This document shows positions 49,566-57,619 of a stretch of 64,000 bases of DNA, in pieces. Origin of the DNA: JAWVYT01 sp046483065 (GTDB lineage: Bacteria > Gemmatimonadota > Gemmatimonadetes > Longimicrobiales > RSA9); contig JAWODW010000075.1 of assembly GCA_046483065.1 (NCBI GenBank), positions 10,116 through 74,115 on the forward strand, written 5' to 3'. The stretch's first letter is position 1, and each line of letters begins with the position of its first letter. The notes beneath the pieces were generated by a model that was not told the DNA's origin, ran no database searches, and saw only the letters and a list, made by a program, of their open reading frames with translations. The translations under genes and the position numbers were made by a program.

Positions 49566-50552
49566 GTGGAACGACGCGCGCTGGGCGAACAGGGCCTCGA
49601 GGTCTCGGCCATCGGGCTGGGGTGCATGGGGATGAGCGAGTTCTACGGCGACCCCGACGACGACCGGTCCGTGGACGTCATCCACAAGGCCATCGATCTG
49701 GGGATCACCTTCCTCGACACCGCGGACATGTACGGCCCGTTCACCAACGAGAAGCTGGTGGGCCGGGCCATCGCCGGCCGTCGCGACGAGGTGGAGCTGG
49801 CCACCAAGTTCGGCAACGAGCGGGAGCCGGACGGCTCGTTCGTGGGCGTGAACGGTCGGCCGGAGTACGTGCGGAAGGCGTGCGACGCGTCGCTGGGGCG
49901 GCTCGGTGTGGACCACATCGACCTCTACTACCAGCACCGGGTGGACCCGGACGTGCCCATCGAGGAGACGGTGGGCGCCATGAGCCGGCTGGTGGAAGCC
50001 GGCAAGGTCCGCTACCTCGGGCTCTCCGAGGCCGGGCCCGAAACGATCCGCCGGGCCCACGCCACCCACCCCATCACCGCGCTCCAGACCGAGTACTCGC
50101 TGTGGAGCCGGTTCCCGGAGGCGGAGATCCTGCCCACGGTCCGGGAGCTGGGGATCGGGTTCGTGCCGTACAGCCCGCTGGGCCGCGGCTTCCTCTCCGG
50201 CGAGATCCGCAGTCCCGACGACCTGGCCGAGGACGACTGGCGGCGCAACAACCCCCGGTTCCAGGGCCACAACTTCCGGAAGAACCTGGAGCTGGTGGAC
50301 CGGATCGAGGGCATGGCCGAGGAGAAGGGTGTCCCCGCGGCGAGGCTGGCGCTGGCGTGGCTGCTGCACCAGGGCGACGACGTCGTCCCGATCCCCGGTA
50401 CCACGAACCCGGACCACCTGGAGTCCAACGCCGCCGCGCTGGACGTGGAGCTCAGTGACCGGGAGCTGGCGCAGATCGATGAGATCGCGCCCGAGGGCGC
50501 CGCCGAGGGACTCCGCTACCCGGAATCATCCATGAAGGCCGTCGGACGGTAA
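49566..50552 (+). CDS. Aldo-keto reductase (YajO/Tas-like)
   Basis: A 328-aa NAD(P)H-dependent (beta/alpha)8 barrel oxidoreductase. Catalytic residues are D51 and Y56 (DTADMYG), K81 (ATKFG) and H134 (YYQHRVD); the cofactor segment IPGTTNPDHLESN is near the C-terminus. It belongs to the AKR11/AKR13 type that reduces aldehydes and ketones. The GTG start at 49566 is set by GGGAGG five nt upstream. It is single-gene or led by the small reading frame before it. A second, different aldo-keto reductase lies at 62387-63370. Substrate is not predictable. Confidence 0.9.
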   Translation: MERRALGEQGLEVSAIGLGCMGMSEFYGDPDDDRSVDVIHKAIDLGITFLDTADMYGPFTNEKLVGRAIAGRRDEVELATKFGNEREPDGSFVGVNGRPEYVRKACDASLGRLGVDHIDLYYQHRVDPDVPIEETVGAMSRLVEAGKVRYLGLSEAGPETIRRAHATHPITALQTEYSLWSRFPEAEILPTVRELGIGFVPYSPLGRGFLSGEIRSPDDLAEDDWRRNNPRFQGHNFRKNLELVDRIEGMAEEKGVPAARLALAWLLHQGDDVVPIPGTTNPDHLESNAAALDVELSDRELAQIDEIAPEGAAEGLRYPESSMKAVGR

Positions 50553-50574
50553 TCTCCAGCCACGGCCTGCCCAG

Positions 50575-50656
50575 CGCCATCTCCCGGTCCCCCGGTCCCC
50601 CGGCGCCGTCTCCCAGTCTCCCAGTCCCCCAGTCCCCCAGTGCCCCAGTCCGGGGA
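50575..50656. repeat. Low-complexity (CTCCCAGT / CCCCCAGT) repeat
   Basis: About ten imperfect copies of an 8-bp CCCCCAGT/CTCCCAGT/CTCCCGGT unit in the gap between two convergent genes (aldo-keto reductase and SDR). It is of the same type as other simple-sequence decorations in this window but single-ended. Confidence 0.55.
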
Positions 50657-50670
50657 TGGGAGGGGGTGGG

Positions 50671-51486
50671 CTATCGCCCCCCGCTCACCCGCAGCACCTC
50701 GCCGGTGATCCAGCCCGCGTAGTCCGACGCCAGGAAGAGGACGGCGTGGGCGATGTCCGCCGGGGTGCCCAGTCGTCGCATGGCGATCCCTTCCACCAGC
50801 TCCCGCTGACCTTCTTCGCCGTACGACTGCCACTGCTTCTCGGTGGTGGGATTCGAGCGGACGAAGCCGGGGGCGATATTGTTCACGGTGATCCCGTGGG
50901 GCCCGAGCTCGTGGGCCAGCTGGCGGGTGAGCCCGATCTGGGCGGCCTTCGCCGACGCGTACGCCTGGATCCCGGTGAGGCTCACGCCGAGGCCGGCGCC
51001 GCTGGAGATGTTGATGATGCGACCCTGTCCCGCTGCCTTCATGGCCGGCGCCACCGCCTGAGCGAACCAGAACGCGCCGGTGGTGTTCACGTCGAAGATG
51101 GATTGCCACTCGTCGCGCCTGACCTCCTCGATCGGCTTTCCGACCTGGCCGAGCACGCCACCGGCGTTGTTTATCAGGACCCGTGGCTTCGGGGTCGGGG
51201 TGGGACTCGCGGTCGGGGGCGGAGTCTGACCTTCCGGCGTTTCCGCCGGCGTCGCGGACTCGACTTCCTGCACGAACGCCTGGACGGCGTCGCGGTCAGT
51301 GACATCGACCACCCGGACTTCGCACCAGCCGTCGCAAGCGGCCTTCGTCTCGGCGAGCTCGTCCTCCAGGATGTCGCACGCCCAGACCCGGGCGCCGAGG
51401 GCGGCGAAGCGGTGGGCGATCTCCCGGCCGAAGCCGTGGGCGGCGCCGGTGACGATAACGGTGGCGTCGTCGAATCGGATGTTCAT
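50671..51486 (-). CDS. SDR family oxidoreductase with a Thr/Pro-rich insert
   Basis: A 271-aa classical short-chain dehydrogenase: cofactor motif TGAAHGFG (13-20), NNAGG, catalytic Ser in INISSGAG and YASAK (YxxxK), and the C-terminal WITGEVLRVSGG. Between about residues 80 and 105 there is an unusual low-complexity insert (TPAETPEGQTPPPTASPTP), which would lie on the surface after the third strand. GGAGACCCC precedes the ATG at 51486. It is the last gene of the run M20 peptidase, creatininase, ketopantoate-reductase-like, SDR, and probably reduces or oxidises an intermediate of that pathway. Confidence 0.88.
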   Translation of the reverse strand: MNIRFDDATVIVTGAAHGFGREIAHRFAALGARVWACDILEDELAETKAACDGWCEVRVVDVTDRDAVQAFVQEVESATPAETPEGQTPPPTASPTPTPKPRVLINNAGGVLGQVGKPIEEVRRDEWQSIFDVNTTGAFWFAQAVAPAMKAAGQGRIINISSGAGLGVSLTGIQAYASAKAAQIGLTRQLAHELGPHGITVNNIAPGFVRSNPTTEKQWQSYGEEGQRELVEGIAMRRLGTPADIAHAVLFLASDYAGWITGEVLRVSGGR

Positions 51487-51556
51487 GGGGTCTCCGGCAG
51501 GTCGGGTTCGCCAGCACCGGGATGCACGGCCGCCACGGTCACGGCGACGCTCCGGT

Positions 51557-52573
51557 TCACTCCATCCTCCGCAGCTCGGCCAGGTTCGCACGCGCCCGCT
51601 CCCGGACGCCGGCCTCGATCTCGTGGATCATGGTGATAACGCGCGCGTTCAGCGGCGTGGGCACGCCCAACTCCCCGCCCCGCGCCACCACCGGCCCGAG
51701 CTGGGCGTCCACCTCGGTCTTCCGGTGCCGGACGGCCAGGTCGCGCCAGATCCCGGTATGGGTCTTGGCGGACTTCCGGTTGTGGGCCACGAGCCCGTCC
51801 AACGACGCCTCCGCTGCCGCTTCGCCGGCGTCGGGCGCGAACGCCCCGGGGTCGAAGCCGTCGAAAGGCTCGAGGCTGACGTGGGCGGCGTCGGCCACGG
51901 CCACCACCTCCCGGGCGAGGTCGGCGTAGACGTCGCGGGTGGCGGGGGCGGCGAGGGTGTCGGCGATGGCGTCGTCGGTGAGTGCGGTGGCGAAGAGCAT
52001 GGAGGCGTACGCCAGCTTGCTCCACAGGTAGCCGAAGATGTTGGCGGTCAGGATGGCGTGGTCAGCGAAGTCGGTGAACAGCCCGTGGATCCGCTCGGCC
52101 CGGGGCGTGCGCCGGCCGTCGAGTTCGCCCACCACAACGCTGCCCCGGCCGCCGTAGTGAATCACGCCGGGCTCCATGTAGTCGGCGCCGAAGTTGACGA
52201 AGCAGCCGAAGGTGGCGTCGCGGCCCACCACCCGGGCGATGACCTCCTCGTTCAACCCGTTCTGGACGGAGACCACCACGCCGCCATCGGCCAGGTGCGG
52301 CAGCAGCTGCTCCGCCGCGCCGGCGGTGTGGTGCGCCTTCACCGCCAGGAGGATGGTCCGGTACCGGCCCTCGAGGGCGTCGGGTGTGAAGGCCGTGGCC
52401 GGAACCGCGAAGTCGGACACCGGCCCGGTGATCCGGAGCCCGCGTTGGTTCATGGCCCGGACGTGCTCCTCCGCCACGTCCACGAAGAGCACGTCGTGCC
52501 CCGCCCGGACCAGGTGGGCGCCGATGGTCCCGCCCATGGCGCCGGCGCCCCAGATCAGCACGGCATCACTCAC
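51557..52573 (-). CDS. Ketopantoate reductase family (PanE/ApbA-like) protein
   Basis: A 338-aa NADPH-dependent enzyme: dinucleotide motif WGAGAMGGTIG near the N-terminus, AVKAHHT and QNGLNEE after it, and the catalytic-lysine helix GYLWSKLAYAS in the C-terminal domain. PanE makes pantoate for CoA, but the many paralogues act on other 2-oxoacids; within this run of amidohydrolase and SDR genes a catabolic dehydrogenase is at least as likely. The start is GTG 52573 with GGAGGTGAGG upstream. It lies 36 nt downstream of the creatininase gene and 70 nt upstream of the SDR gene. Confidence 0.85.
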   Translation of the reverse strand: MSDAVLIWGAGAMGGTIGAHLVRAGHDVLFVDVAEEHVRAMNQRGLRITGPVSDFAVPATAFTPDALEGRYRTILLAVKAHHTAGAAEQLLPHLADGGVVVSVQNGLNEEVIARVVGRDATFGCFVNFGADYMEPGVIHYGGRGSVVVGELDGRRTPRAERIHGLFTDFADHAILTANIFGYLWSKLAYASMLFATALTDDAIADTLAAPATRDVYADLAREVVAVADAAHVSLEPFDGFDPGAFAPDAGEAAAEASLDGLVAHNRKSAKTHTGIWRDLAVRHRKTEVDAQLGPVVARGGELGVPTPLNARVITMIHEIEAGVRERARANLAELRRME

Positions 52574-52609
52574 GTCGCCTCACCTCCTGAACCCCGGATC
52601 CTGCATCCT

Positions 52610-53311
52610 TCACTCCCATGGCCCTTCGATGGCCGCCCGGGTCTCTTTCACGGCCACCTCCCAGATCGCCCGCATCGCCTCGTCGGACTTCTGGTATTCG
52701 CCGGCGAAGTTGCCGTCGCCCAGATAGTTGCGGACCTCGACCGGGTTCTTCAACGCCATGACATCCCGCTCGATGGGCTCCTTCTGCCGGTCGGGCAGCA
52801 CCACGCCCTCGAGGCGGGTCCAGGGGAAGTTCTCCAGCCACGACGCGTGGCTCGCCACCCGGTCGACCTCCTGCACCTTCGCCCACGTCTCCGGCGCGTT
52901 CCACCAGTTGTGGACCTTCACGGTGGTCTCCCGATGGCGGTCCATCCACTCCACGGCCAGGGTGGCCACGGGGCTGTTCCCGCCGTGGCCGTTGACCAGG
53001 ATGATGCGCCGGAAGCCGGTCTCGTAGAGGCTGTCGAGGATATCGCCGATGAACCGGAGGTAGGTCTCCAGCGTGATGGCGATGGTCCCCGGGTAGCCCA
53101 GGAAGTACGGCGCCACGCCGTAGGGCAGTGCCGGGAAGACGGGCACCCCGAGGGGCTCGGCCGCCTCCGTCGCCACCCGCTCGGGGAGGATGGTGTCCAC
53201 CATGAGGCTCAGGTAGCCGTGCTGCTCGGTGCTGCCCAGGGGGACCACACACCGGTCGTCCTTCTTCAGGTAGCGCTCCACCTGCATCCAGTTCATCTCA
53301 CGGACCTTCAT
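52610..53311 (-). CDS. Creatininase-family amidohydrolase
   Basis: A 233-aa metal-dependent amidohydrolase of the creatininase family. Metal ligands are recognisable as E in GSTEQHG, the D/H residues nearby (VDTILPER) and H in VNGHGGNS. Family members hydrolyse creatinine, 2-amino-5-formylamino-ribosylamino-pyrimidinone or other small cyclic amides. GGGAGG before the ATG at 53311 is strong, and the start overlaps the M20 stop in ATGA, so they are translated together. This pairing with an M20 dipeptidase suggests sequential hydrolysis of a small peptide or amide. Confidence 0.85.
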   Translation of the reverse strand: MKVREMNWMQVERYLKKDDRCVVPLGSTEQHGYLSLMVDTILPERVATEAAEPLGVPVFPALPYGVAPYFLGYPGTIAITLETYLRFIGDILDSLYETGFRRIILVNGHGGNSPVATLAVEWMDRHRETTVKVHNWWNAPETWAKVQEVDRVASHASWLENFPWTRLEGVVLPDRQKEPIERDVMALKNPVEVRNYLGDGNFAGEYQKSDEAMRAIWEVAVKETRAAIEGPWE

Positions 53312-54672
53312 GCTCCCTCCCTCAACCGCTCGTAGAGTCGCGTCACGGTCTTCATCCCCTGCTCCAGGTGCGCCACGGGAAACCACTCGTCGGGGGCGTG
53401 CATGTTGGCGCCCGGGAGCGCGAACCCCATGACCGCCACGGTGGCGCCCAGGATGTCTCGCAGCTCCGGTGCAATGGGGAGCGTGCCGCCGTGGGCCACG
53501 AGCACCGGCTCGGTGCCGAACACGTCCTCCAGCGCGCCGGCGGCCGCCCGGAACAGCGGCGCGTCGGGGTCGTCGCGCCAGGGCCGATTGTCCTGCAGCG
53601 ACCGGACCTCGAACGCCACGCCCTCCGGCGCCACCCGCTCCACGTGGGCACGGAGCGCGTCCTCGATCCGCGTCGGATCCTGCTCCGGGACCAGCCGGGT
53701 GGAGAGCTTGGCCAGCGCCGAGGCCGGCAGCACCGTCTTCTTCCCGGCGCCCGTGTACCCGCCGACGAGCCCGTTCACGTCCAGCGCCGGCCGGACCCAG
53801 AGGCGCTCCGGCGTGCTGTAGCCCGGCTCGCCGACGAGCGCCGCGCCGCCGGCGGTCTCCCGGAACGCGTCTTCATCGAACCCGAGCCAGCGCCACTGCT
53901 CCCGGACGTGCTCGGGCGGCATGACCACGTGGTCGTAGAACCCGTCGATGGCCACGCGCCCGCCCTCGTGCATCGACGCGATCACCGCCGCCAGCGCGTT
54001 GGCCGGGTTCGGCACCGCGCCGCCGTACTGGCCGCTGTGGAGGTCCGTCGACCCGATGGTGGCCTCGATCTCGAAGTACGCGATCCCGCGCATCCCGAAG
54101 ATCAGCGACGGCCGCCCCGGCGCGAACATCATGGAGTCGGCGATGAGGACGTGGTCCGCCGCCAGCTCGTCCGCCCGATCCCGGACCCACGGCACCAGCG
54201 ACGGCGAGCCGATCTCCTCCTCGCCCTCGAAGAGCAGGGTCAGGTTCACCGGCAGCCCCGTGGTGGCGAGCGCCGCCTCCGCCGCCGCCACCTGGAGGAA
54301 GATCTGGCTCTTGTCATCGGCCGCGCCCCGCCCCCAGATCCGGCCGTCCCGCACCTCCGGCTCGAACGGCAGCGAGGTCCACGGCTCCAGCGGCTCCGGC
54401 GGCTGGACGTCGTAGTGACCGTAGACCAGGAGGGTGGGCGCGTCGGGGTCCTGCGCCCGGTGCCGCCCGACGACGACGGGGTGCCCCTCCGTCGTTTCGA
54501 CCGCGGCCTTCAGCCCGGCCTGCGTCATCCGGGCGCGCAGCCACTCCGCCGCCTCCGCCATGTCGCCGACGTGCTCCGGGTCGGTGCTGATGCTGGGGAT
54601 CCGGAGGAAATCCAGCAGCTCCGTGCGGTATCGGGAGATCTCCCGGTTGATGAAGTCGCGGGGACTGGGCAT
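53308..54672 (-). CDS. M20-family dipeptidase
   Basis: A 454-aa cytoplasmic zinc dipeptidase of the M20 ArgE/DapE/CPG2 group. Zinc ligands and the general base appear in VYGHYDVQPP (His, Asp), WGRGAADDKSQ (bridging Asp), EGEEEIGSP (Glu base) and the late AHGGTLP His; a dimerisation lid lies in between. Homologues hydrolyse dipeptides including beta-linked ones. The ATG at 54672 has no ribosome site; the open frame continues upstream but without similarity. It heads the four-gene run to the SDR. It is divergent from the DUF1295 gene. Confidence 0.9.
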   Translation of the reverse strand: MPSPRDFINREISRYRTELLDFLRIPSISTDPEHVGDMAEAAEWLRARMTQAGLKAAVETTEGHPVVVGRHRAQDPDAPTLLVYGHYDVQPPEPLEPWTSLPFEPEVRDGRIWGRGAADDKSQIFLQVAAAEAALATTGLPVNLTLLFEGEEEIGSPSLVPWVRDRADELAADHVLIADSMMFAPGRPSLIFGMRGIAYFEIEATIGSTDLHSGQYGGAVPNPANALAAVIASMHEGGRVAIDGFYDHVVMPPEHVREQWRWLGFDEDAFRETAGGAALVGEPGYSTPERLWVRPALDVNGLVGGYTGAGKKTVLPASALAKLSTRLVPEQDPTRIEDALRAHVERVAPEGVAFEVRSLQDNRPWRDDPDAPLFRAAAGALEDVFGTEPVLVAHGGTLPIAPELRDILGATVAVMGFALPGANMHAPDEWFPVAHLEQGMKTVTRLYERLREGA

Positions 54673-54794
54673 CGCGTTCGCGTTCAATGTTCGAGGATCG
54701 AGCTTCCCCCTCCCCGGCAAGGTCGGGGTCTCGGCCGCCCGCGGCAACCGGTCCGCCGTTCAGCGCGAGTCTCGATAACCGGCGCCGCCTGCCG

Positions 54795-54800
54795 TACCTT
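54795..54800 (+). promoter_or_regulatory. Putative -10 element before the DUF1295 gene
   Basis: TACCTT, then GGGAGC, then ATG. GGGAG could be a tight ribosome site, but its spacing is too short, so a leaderless start is a reasonable alternative. Confidence 0.35.
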
Positions 54801-54806
54801 GGGAGC

Positions 54807-55583
54807 ATGGCACTGACAACGATGTTCCTGGTCTCCGGCGCCCTCATCGCCGGTGTGATGCTCCTCCTCTGGGTCCTGAGCCTGGCGCTCCGGGACTCCA
54901 GCATCGCCGACATCGCCTGGGGGCCGATCTTCGTGGCCGTCGCCGCCGTGGGCGCCGTCCTCGGCAGCGGCTGGGCCGGCCGGCAGCTCCTGGTCCTGGC
55001 CATGGTCGCGCTCTGGGGGCTCCGCCTCGGGTGGCACATCCACCGGCGGAACAAGGGCAAGGGCGAGGATCCCCGGTACGCGAAGTGGCGGGAGGAGTAC
55101 GGCGGCTCGTGGTGGTGGGTCAGCCTCTTCCGCGTATTCCTCCTCCAGGGGGCCGTCCTCTGGGTCGTCTCGCTCCCGATCCAGGTGGTCATGGCCCTGC
55201 CCGGCGCCGAGCGGTTCACCGCCTGGGACGCCATCGGCGAGCTGGTCTGGGCGGCCGGGTTCCTCATGGAGGCCATCGCCGACGCGCAGCTCGCGGCCTT
55301 CAAGGCCGACCCGCAGAAGTCCGGCATCCTCGACGACGGGCTCTGGACCTACACCCGTCACCCGAACTACTTCGGCGAGGCCATGCTGTGGTGGGGGATC
55401 TGGCTCCCGGCCCTCGCCGCGCCGTGGGGCTGGGCGACGGTGGTGAGCCCCATCATCATGACGCTCCTCCTCCGCTACGTCTCAGGCGTGCCGCTGGCCG
55501 AGCGGATGATGGAAGGCCGCCCGGGGTGGGACCAGTACGCCCGGCGGGTGCGGGTGTTCGTGCCGGGGCCCCGGCGAAGCTGA
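54807..55583 (+). CDS. DUF1295/steroid 5-alpha-reductase-like membrane protein
   Basis: A 258-aa membrane protein with six or seven helices and the DUF1295 signature in the second half: LWTYTRHPNYFGEAMLWWG (about 176-194), followed by SGVPLAERMM. Members resemble steroid 5-alpha reductases and isoprenylcysteine methyltransferases and probably use NADPH or SAM on lipid substrates; which is unknown. The ATG at 54807 (MALTTMF) begins the first helix. The open frame upstream reaches the neighbouring dipeptidase region but is non-homologous. Single-gene unit. Confidence 0.88.
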   Translation: MALTTMFLVSGALIAGVMLLLWVLSLALRDSSIADIAWGPIFVAVAAVGAVLGSGWAGRQLLVLAMVALWGLRLGWHIHRRNKGKGEDPRYAKWREEYGGSWWWVSLFRVFLLQGAVLWVVSLPIQVVMALPGAERFTAWDAIGELVWAAGFLMEAIADAQLAAFKADPQKSGILDDGLWTYTRHPNYFGEAMLWWGIWLPALAAPWGWATVVSPIIMTLLLRYVSGVPLAERMMEGRPGWDQYARRVRVFVPGPRRS

Positions 55584-55673
55584 GACGGACGCACATGAAA
55601 CCTGCCGGGATCTTCGGGCCCGACTCCTGCATTAGGCATCCGGACACTTCACCGAACACCAGGGGAACCGCTG

Positions 55674-56177
55674 ATGCAGAAATCGATGGGAACGGTACTG
55701 GCGCTGACCGCAGGGCTCGCACTGGCCGCGCCCGGCGCGGCCCAGGAGGGGATCGCCGTGGGCGAGACGCCCGATGCGCCCGTCCTGGAAACGCTGGACG
55801 GCGACTCCCTGGACCTGGCCGACGTGGTCGGGAAGAAGCCGGTGCTCGTGGAGTTCTGGGCCACCTGGTGTGCCGTCTGCCGGGCGCTGGAGCCGCGGGT
55901 TCAGGAAGCCCATGACGCCTACGGCGACGCGGCCGAGTTCCTGATCGTGGCCGTGGGCGTGGCCCAGGACCAGGACGATGTCCGCAGGCACCTGACCCGG
56001 AGCCCCATGCCCGGCCGGATCCTCTGGGACGGACGGGGCGCCGCCACCCGGGCCTTCGACGCCCCCGGGACCGGCTTCATCGTGATCCTCGACGCAGCCG
56101 GCAAAGTGGCATACACCGGCACCGGCACCGACCAGGACCTGGTGGGTGCACTGGAGCGAGTCGTGGGCGGCGGATAA
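55674..56177 (+). CDS. TlpA-like periplasmic thioredoxin
   Basis: A 167-aa exported thioredoxin-fold protein with a signal peptide (1-24, ending GAAQ) and the redox motif WATWCAVC (C66, C69). A TlpA/ResA-like insertion follows. It probably reduces or isomerises disulphides, or assists cytochrome c maturation. AGGGGAA before the ATG at 55674. The C-terminal VAYTGTGTDQDLVGALE recurs almost verbatim 1.1 kb downstream in a gene remnant (57236-57309), showing that a second copy once stood there. Confidence 0.85.
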   Translation: MQKSMGTVLALTAGLALAAPGAAQEGIAVGETPDAPVLETLDGDSLDLADVVGKKPVLVEFWATWCAVCRALEPRVQEAHDAYGDAAEFLIVAVGVAQDQDDVRRHLTRSPMPGRILWDGRGAATRAFDAPGTGFIVILDAAGKVAYTGTGTDQDLVGALERVVGGG

Positions 56178-56467
56178 CCCGTCATTCACCGCGGTGAGGC
56201 CCGGTGGGCCCCCTCGAGGAGGTCGTGGCGGCGGCCGGGGTCGCCACGAAAGGCGGCTCATCTACCTGCACCGCCGCGAGGGTGGGCGCGTGCACCTCAG
56301 CGCTTCGTTCGAAGCCGTAAACGTGTGGCAGGAATGGGCGGCCATCCGGGGATGACCTCCTCTATGTCGGCTCCCCTGCCGGCGGGCGCCCGAACCCTCG
56401 ATGAGGCCTGGGTGACCCACACGCTCCAGGACCATAAACTGCGAGTGTACACAACCAGGAGACGACG

Positions 56468-56908
56468 ATGAGAACGCGCTGGATCACGGCCACACTGGCG
56501 GGCTCCCTCGCGCTGGCGCTGGCCGCTGGCGCCTGCGGCGCGCCGGACGACGCCGCCCGGGCCAACCCGGACGGCGCGGCCCAGGGCGCGGCCGACTCCG
56601 TGACGGCCACCCGGGCGGCGCTGCCCACCCTGTTCAGCATCATGCTCGGCCTGCAGGGAGACATGAGCCGCGTCAGTCGCGGCCTGTGGCTGGAGCGGTA
56701 CGACAGCATCGCCGCGGCCGCCCGCGCCGTAGCCGACCACCCGGCCATCCCACCCGAAGAGGGCCAGAAGATCGCGGGTGCCCTGGGCGATGACATGGCC
56801 CGGTTCCAGGCCTTCGACCAGACCGTGCACGACCTGGCCGTCCGCATGGCCGAGGCCGCGGATGCCCGGGACCTGGCCGGGGTCCTGGAGGCCGACGCCG
56901 CGCTGCGG
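56468..56908 (+). pseudogene. 3'-truncated lipoprotein gene (cytochrome c'-like helical bundle)
   Basis: The first 147 codons encode a lipoprotein (lipobox LAAGAC, about 18-23) with a four-helix-bundle appearance: PTLFSIMLGLQGDMSRVS, LWLERYDSIAAAARAVADH, EEGQKIAGALGDDMARF and HDLAVRMAEA. This resembles cytochrome c'-like proteins, whose CxxCH site would follow ADAAL. Precisely there (near 56908) similarity ends and the sequence becomes the antisense of another truncated gene. The frame stays open by chance to 57418. A recombination or assembly junction is the best explanation. Confidence 0.6.
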
Positions 56909-57187
56909 GATGGACGCCGTGCTGTCGGTCAGGACGATCCGAACCGTCTCCGGCGGCGCGAGCCGGTCGGCCAGCATCCGCCGGCCCACCGTCCGCACGA
57001 AGAAGCCCGCCCCCTCGGTGGCCTCCCGGATGGCCTGACCCACGTCACCGCTGCGGTCCGGAGCCAGACCGTATACGCCGGCCAGTGCCGGCTCCTGCGC
57101 GTGGAGCGCCGGAGCGATGGGCGCCGGAAAGAGGAGCGCCGGGAGGAGAACGAGACCTGCCAGGACCACGGGCTTCACGTTTATCAA
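56906..57187 (-). pseudogene. 3'-truncated secreted protein gene
   Basis: The first 94 codons encode a signal peptide (MINVKPVVLAGLVLLPAL, to ALHAQ) and the start of a domain: GVYGLAPDRSGDVGQAI, REATEGAGFFVRTVGRRML and TVRIVLTDSTASI. The coding signal stops at about 56906, where it meets the truncated plus-strand lipoprotein gene head-on; the frame then continues antisense through that gene. Intact homologues would be expected to be about twice as long. No function is assigned. Confidence 0.55.
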
Positions 57188-57235
57188 GGCTCAGTGTGGC
57201 ACCATCAGGAGGCCGGGGCTGTGATCCATGTCACG

Positions 57236-57309
57236 GGACCGTGGCGTACACCGGCACCGGCATCACCCAGGACCTCAGGGGCGCACTCGCACGGATCCTG
57301 GGGCAATAG
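57236..57309 (+). pseudogene. C-terminal remnant of a TlpA-like thioredoxin
   Basis: The last 23 codons read GTVAYTGTGITQDLRGALAR then ILGQ-stop, nearly the same as the end of the TlpA-like protein at 55674-56177 (GKVAYTGTGTDQDLVGALER). Nothing upstream of 57236 continues the similarity, so only the 3' end survives. It lies between the truncated genes and CGCGGAG element 2. Confidence 0.65.
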
Positions 57310-57318
57310 CGCCCAGCG

Positions 57319-57577
57319 AACCGCGGAGGCACCGAGGCGCGGAGCACCCGCGGAGGTTTGTTGGGTGACCCGGGCGGAGCATCATGCCGGGTCTTCGGCT
57401 GGCTTCGACGCGGCTTGACGACCCGACCAACGAGAGCGAACGGACGTCCTCCGCCGCGAGCTACCCCGAGCCGCGAAGCATGAGACAAAGAACCCCCCGG
57501 CGGCTGCCTCGCCTCGGAGCTGACGCAGCGCCGGCTTCCCTCCGCGTATCCTCCGCGCCTCCGCGTCTCCGCCGTTG
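57319..57577. repeat. CGCGGAG element 2 (259 bp, inverted termini)
   Basis: Left end AACCGCGGAGGCACCGAGG and then GCGCGGAGCACCCGCGGAG; right end inverted (CTCCGCGTATCCTCCGCG ... CTCCGCCGTTGA). The interior lacks coding signal. The flank GAGGCGCCGACC outside the right end matches those of elements 1 and 3. It starts 10 nt after the thioredoxin remnant, directly bordering the gene debris. Confidence 0.7.
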
Positions 57578-57619
57578 ATGAGGCGCCGACCAGGTCCAGG
57601 CCGGCGAGCGCGCGGTCCG

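Noticed and set aside
56146..56355. Small gene after the TlpA-like protein
   Set aside because: It begins inside the TlpA gene, has no ribosome site and no family; the ending RRLIYLHRREGGRVHL looks faintly protein-like, but evidence is too thin.
56468..57418. A 316-aa intact lipoprotein
   Set aside because: Only the first 147 residues look like a protein; the remainder is antisense to another truncated gene and passes through a thioredoxin remnant and repeat DNA.
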